From the NCBI RefSeq assembly GCF_012927045.1, contig NZ_JABBFW010000001.1, positions 583,174 through 647,173 of the forward strand: a stretch of DNA of 64,000 bases, written 5' to 3'. Origin of the DNA: Azohydromonas caseinilytica (GTDB lineage: Bacteria; Pseudomonadota; Gammaproteobacteria; Burkholderiales; Burkholderiaceae_C). Positions 63,388 through 64,000 of the stretch are shown one piece after another. Positions within the stretch are counted from its first letter, which is position 1, and every line of letters begins with the position of its first letter. The notes beneath the pieces are model-generated. The model saw nothing but the letters and a program-made list of their open reading frames with translations, made no database searches and was not told the origin of the DNA. Both the position numbers and the translations under genes were made by a program.

Positions 63388-63621
63388 ATGAGTCTTGCCG
63401 TCAATCTGCCCGGGGTCCGTGATGTGGCCCGCCGCCTGCACCTGCCCGAGGCCCTGGCCGGCCTGAAGGCCTTCGCGGGAGCGACCCGGCGCTTCATCGA
63501 AGCCGTGAACAGCACCGACGTGCGCGGCGAGATGCTGCAGCTCTCGCACCAGCTGCGGCTGCAGGACCCGGTGAGCTCGCAGCGGCTGCGGGCGGCGGCG
63601 TTCAAGAGCTGGATGGAGTAA
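63388..63621 (+). CDS. Small hypothetical protein
   Basis: The 77-residue product (MSLAVNLPGVRDVARRLHLP at the start, then LKAFAGATRRFIEAVNSTDVRGEMLQL) is probably a soluble helical protein. I recognise no family. TGGAGGA stands before the ATG at 63388. It is downstream of no gene on its strand and is followed by a 9-bp inverted repeat (63631-63639 with 63664-63672). Confidence 0.65.
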   Translation: MSLAVNLPGVRDVARRLHLPEALAGLKAFAGATRRFIEAVNSTDVRGEMLQLSHQLRLQDPVSSQRLRAAAFKSWME

Positions 63622-63747
63622 GTGAACCGGATTGGCCGTTGGAAACGCAATTTCGGGTTTTGTACGGCCAATACTTGCGTGACAAGGACTTAGCTTCTTA
63701 AAGCAGCGTCGGCGGTGGCCCGGTGCGCTGGGGCTTCCCTCCAGCCC

Positions 63748-63873
63748 TCACTGCTGCACGCACTGCTCCACCCCGAAATTGCCGCCCTTGAATTCGGGCT
63801 CGAAGTAGGACTTGCTGAAGCTCCACTTGCTGGACTTGTTCCTGATGAACGCAGCGATGGCGGTGCCGTAGTC
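63748..63873 (-). pseudogene. 3' remnant of a gene cut by the IS element
   Basis: Reading on the minus strand from the IS boundary, 41 codons (DYGTAIAAFIRNKSSKWSFS, then KSYFEPEFKGGNFGVEQCVQ and a last Gln) run to a TGA at 63750-63748. The composition is protein-like, unlike the overlapping frames, but there is no start codon: the frame opens directly at the IS end. I recognise no family. The upstream part of the gene should lie beyond the IS, outside this window. Confidence 0.65.
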
Positions 63874-64000
63874 TGAGGTAGCCTGACTTCCGTGGACACC
63901 CGCCTCGAACAGAGAGCAGACGGGCAAGAGGATGAAGAAGAATCAGAGCTACACGGCGGAGTTCCGTGCCGAGGCGGTGAAGCTGGTCACCGAGCAGAAG
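63874..64000 (+). mobile_element. Left end of an IS3-family insertion sequence (partial)
   Basis: TGAGGTAGCCTGACTTCCGTGGACACC-type sequence begins at 63874; a TG terminus and an inner GTGGACACC are typical of IS3-family inverted repeats. A transposase OrfA start follows at 63932. The element continues past the window edge, so its right end and target duplication cannot be seen. Confidence 0.75.
63932..64000 (+). CDS. IS3-family transposase OrfA (partial, N-terminus)
   Basis: Twenty-three codons beginning MKKNQSYTAEFRAEAVKLVT are visible to the edge. The pattern YTAEFRAEAVKLV is the start of the helix-turn-helix of IS3-type OrfA proteins, which bind the element's ends. GCAAGAGG stands upstream as ribosome site. 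OrfB, expected by frameshift fusion, would lie beyond the window. Confidence 0.85.
   Translation, partial: MKKNQSYTAEFRAEAVKLVTEQK

Overview
The window is G+C-rich DNA (roughly 70% by eye) from what looks like a betaproteobacterium of the Burkholderiales (Comamonadaceae or Rubrivivax/Leptothrix-like). I infer this from the chromosomal mnmG-rsmG-LysE-parA/parB partition locus with 16-bp parS sites, the prkA-yeaH-spoVR operon, a yejABEF transporter, a LitR-like MerR locus and the codon usage. No rRNA, tRNA, CRISPR array or prophage was seen. One insertion sequence begins at the right edge.

Layout. 1-3.3 kb: the tail of an unknown gene, then aroG (DAHP synthase) behind a complete attenuator whose 24-codon leader peptide contains FFFGFYWF; then a PduO-type adenosyltransferase, a glyoxalase-like protein and a small membrane protein. 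3.3-8.7 kb: the spoVR-yeaH-prkA stress operon (minus strand) with a sigma-54-type promoter upstream. 8.7-11.2 kb: otsB and otsA for trehalose. 11.2-18 kb: the chromosome partition region (parB, alpha/beta hydrolase, argC on the opposite strand, parA, LysE exporter, rsmG, mnmG), with three parS sites inside rsmG and mnmG. 18-30.5 kb: small membrane proteins, a sensor-like protein without an output domain, GST, the YejABEF peptide importer, TerC, pirin, a PAP2-like protein and RtcB RNA ligase. 30.6-34.7 kb: catalase, a small c-type cytochrome and a CLC chloride channel.

34.8-42.7 kb is one minus-strand respiratory cluster. A PQQ alcohol dehydrogenase with the extra Asp typical of lanthanide-dependent (XoxF-type) enzymes is followed by an XoxJ/MxaJ-like periplasmic protein, a c-type cytochrome, and caa3-type oxidase subunits II (fused to cytochrome c), I and III. 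Together they could carry electrons from alcohol to oxygen. 42.9-54.6 kb: stress and envelope proteins, two tandem secreted subtilases (S8 plus PPC domain), a metallo-beta-lactamase-fold protein, a pyruvyltransferase-like protein and a SYLF lipoprotein. 54.6-58 kb: a LitR-like MerR regulator divergent from an FAD oxidoreductase and an SDR lacking its catalytic Tyr. 58-64 kb: a CAP-domain lipoprotein, a patatin, a translationally coupled lysozyme-like/LysM plus periplasmic protein pair, a hydratase, and an IS3-type element that has cut off the 5' part of an unknown gene.

Two families of short palindromic repeats recur: a 42-bp element (four copies, two of them inside the 5' coding part of coxB) and a 94-bp element with 22-bp inverted arms (two copies). 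One 94-bp copy lies between the xoxF-like and xoxJ-like genes. Translational coupling by ATGA overlaps is frequent (yeaH/spoVR, yejE/yejF, xoxJ/cytochrome c, coxB/coxA, coxA/coxC, LysM protein/partner).
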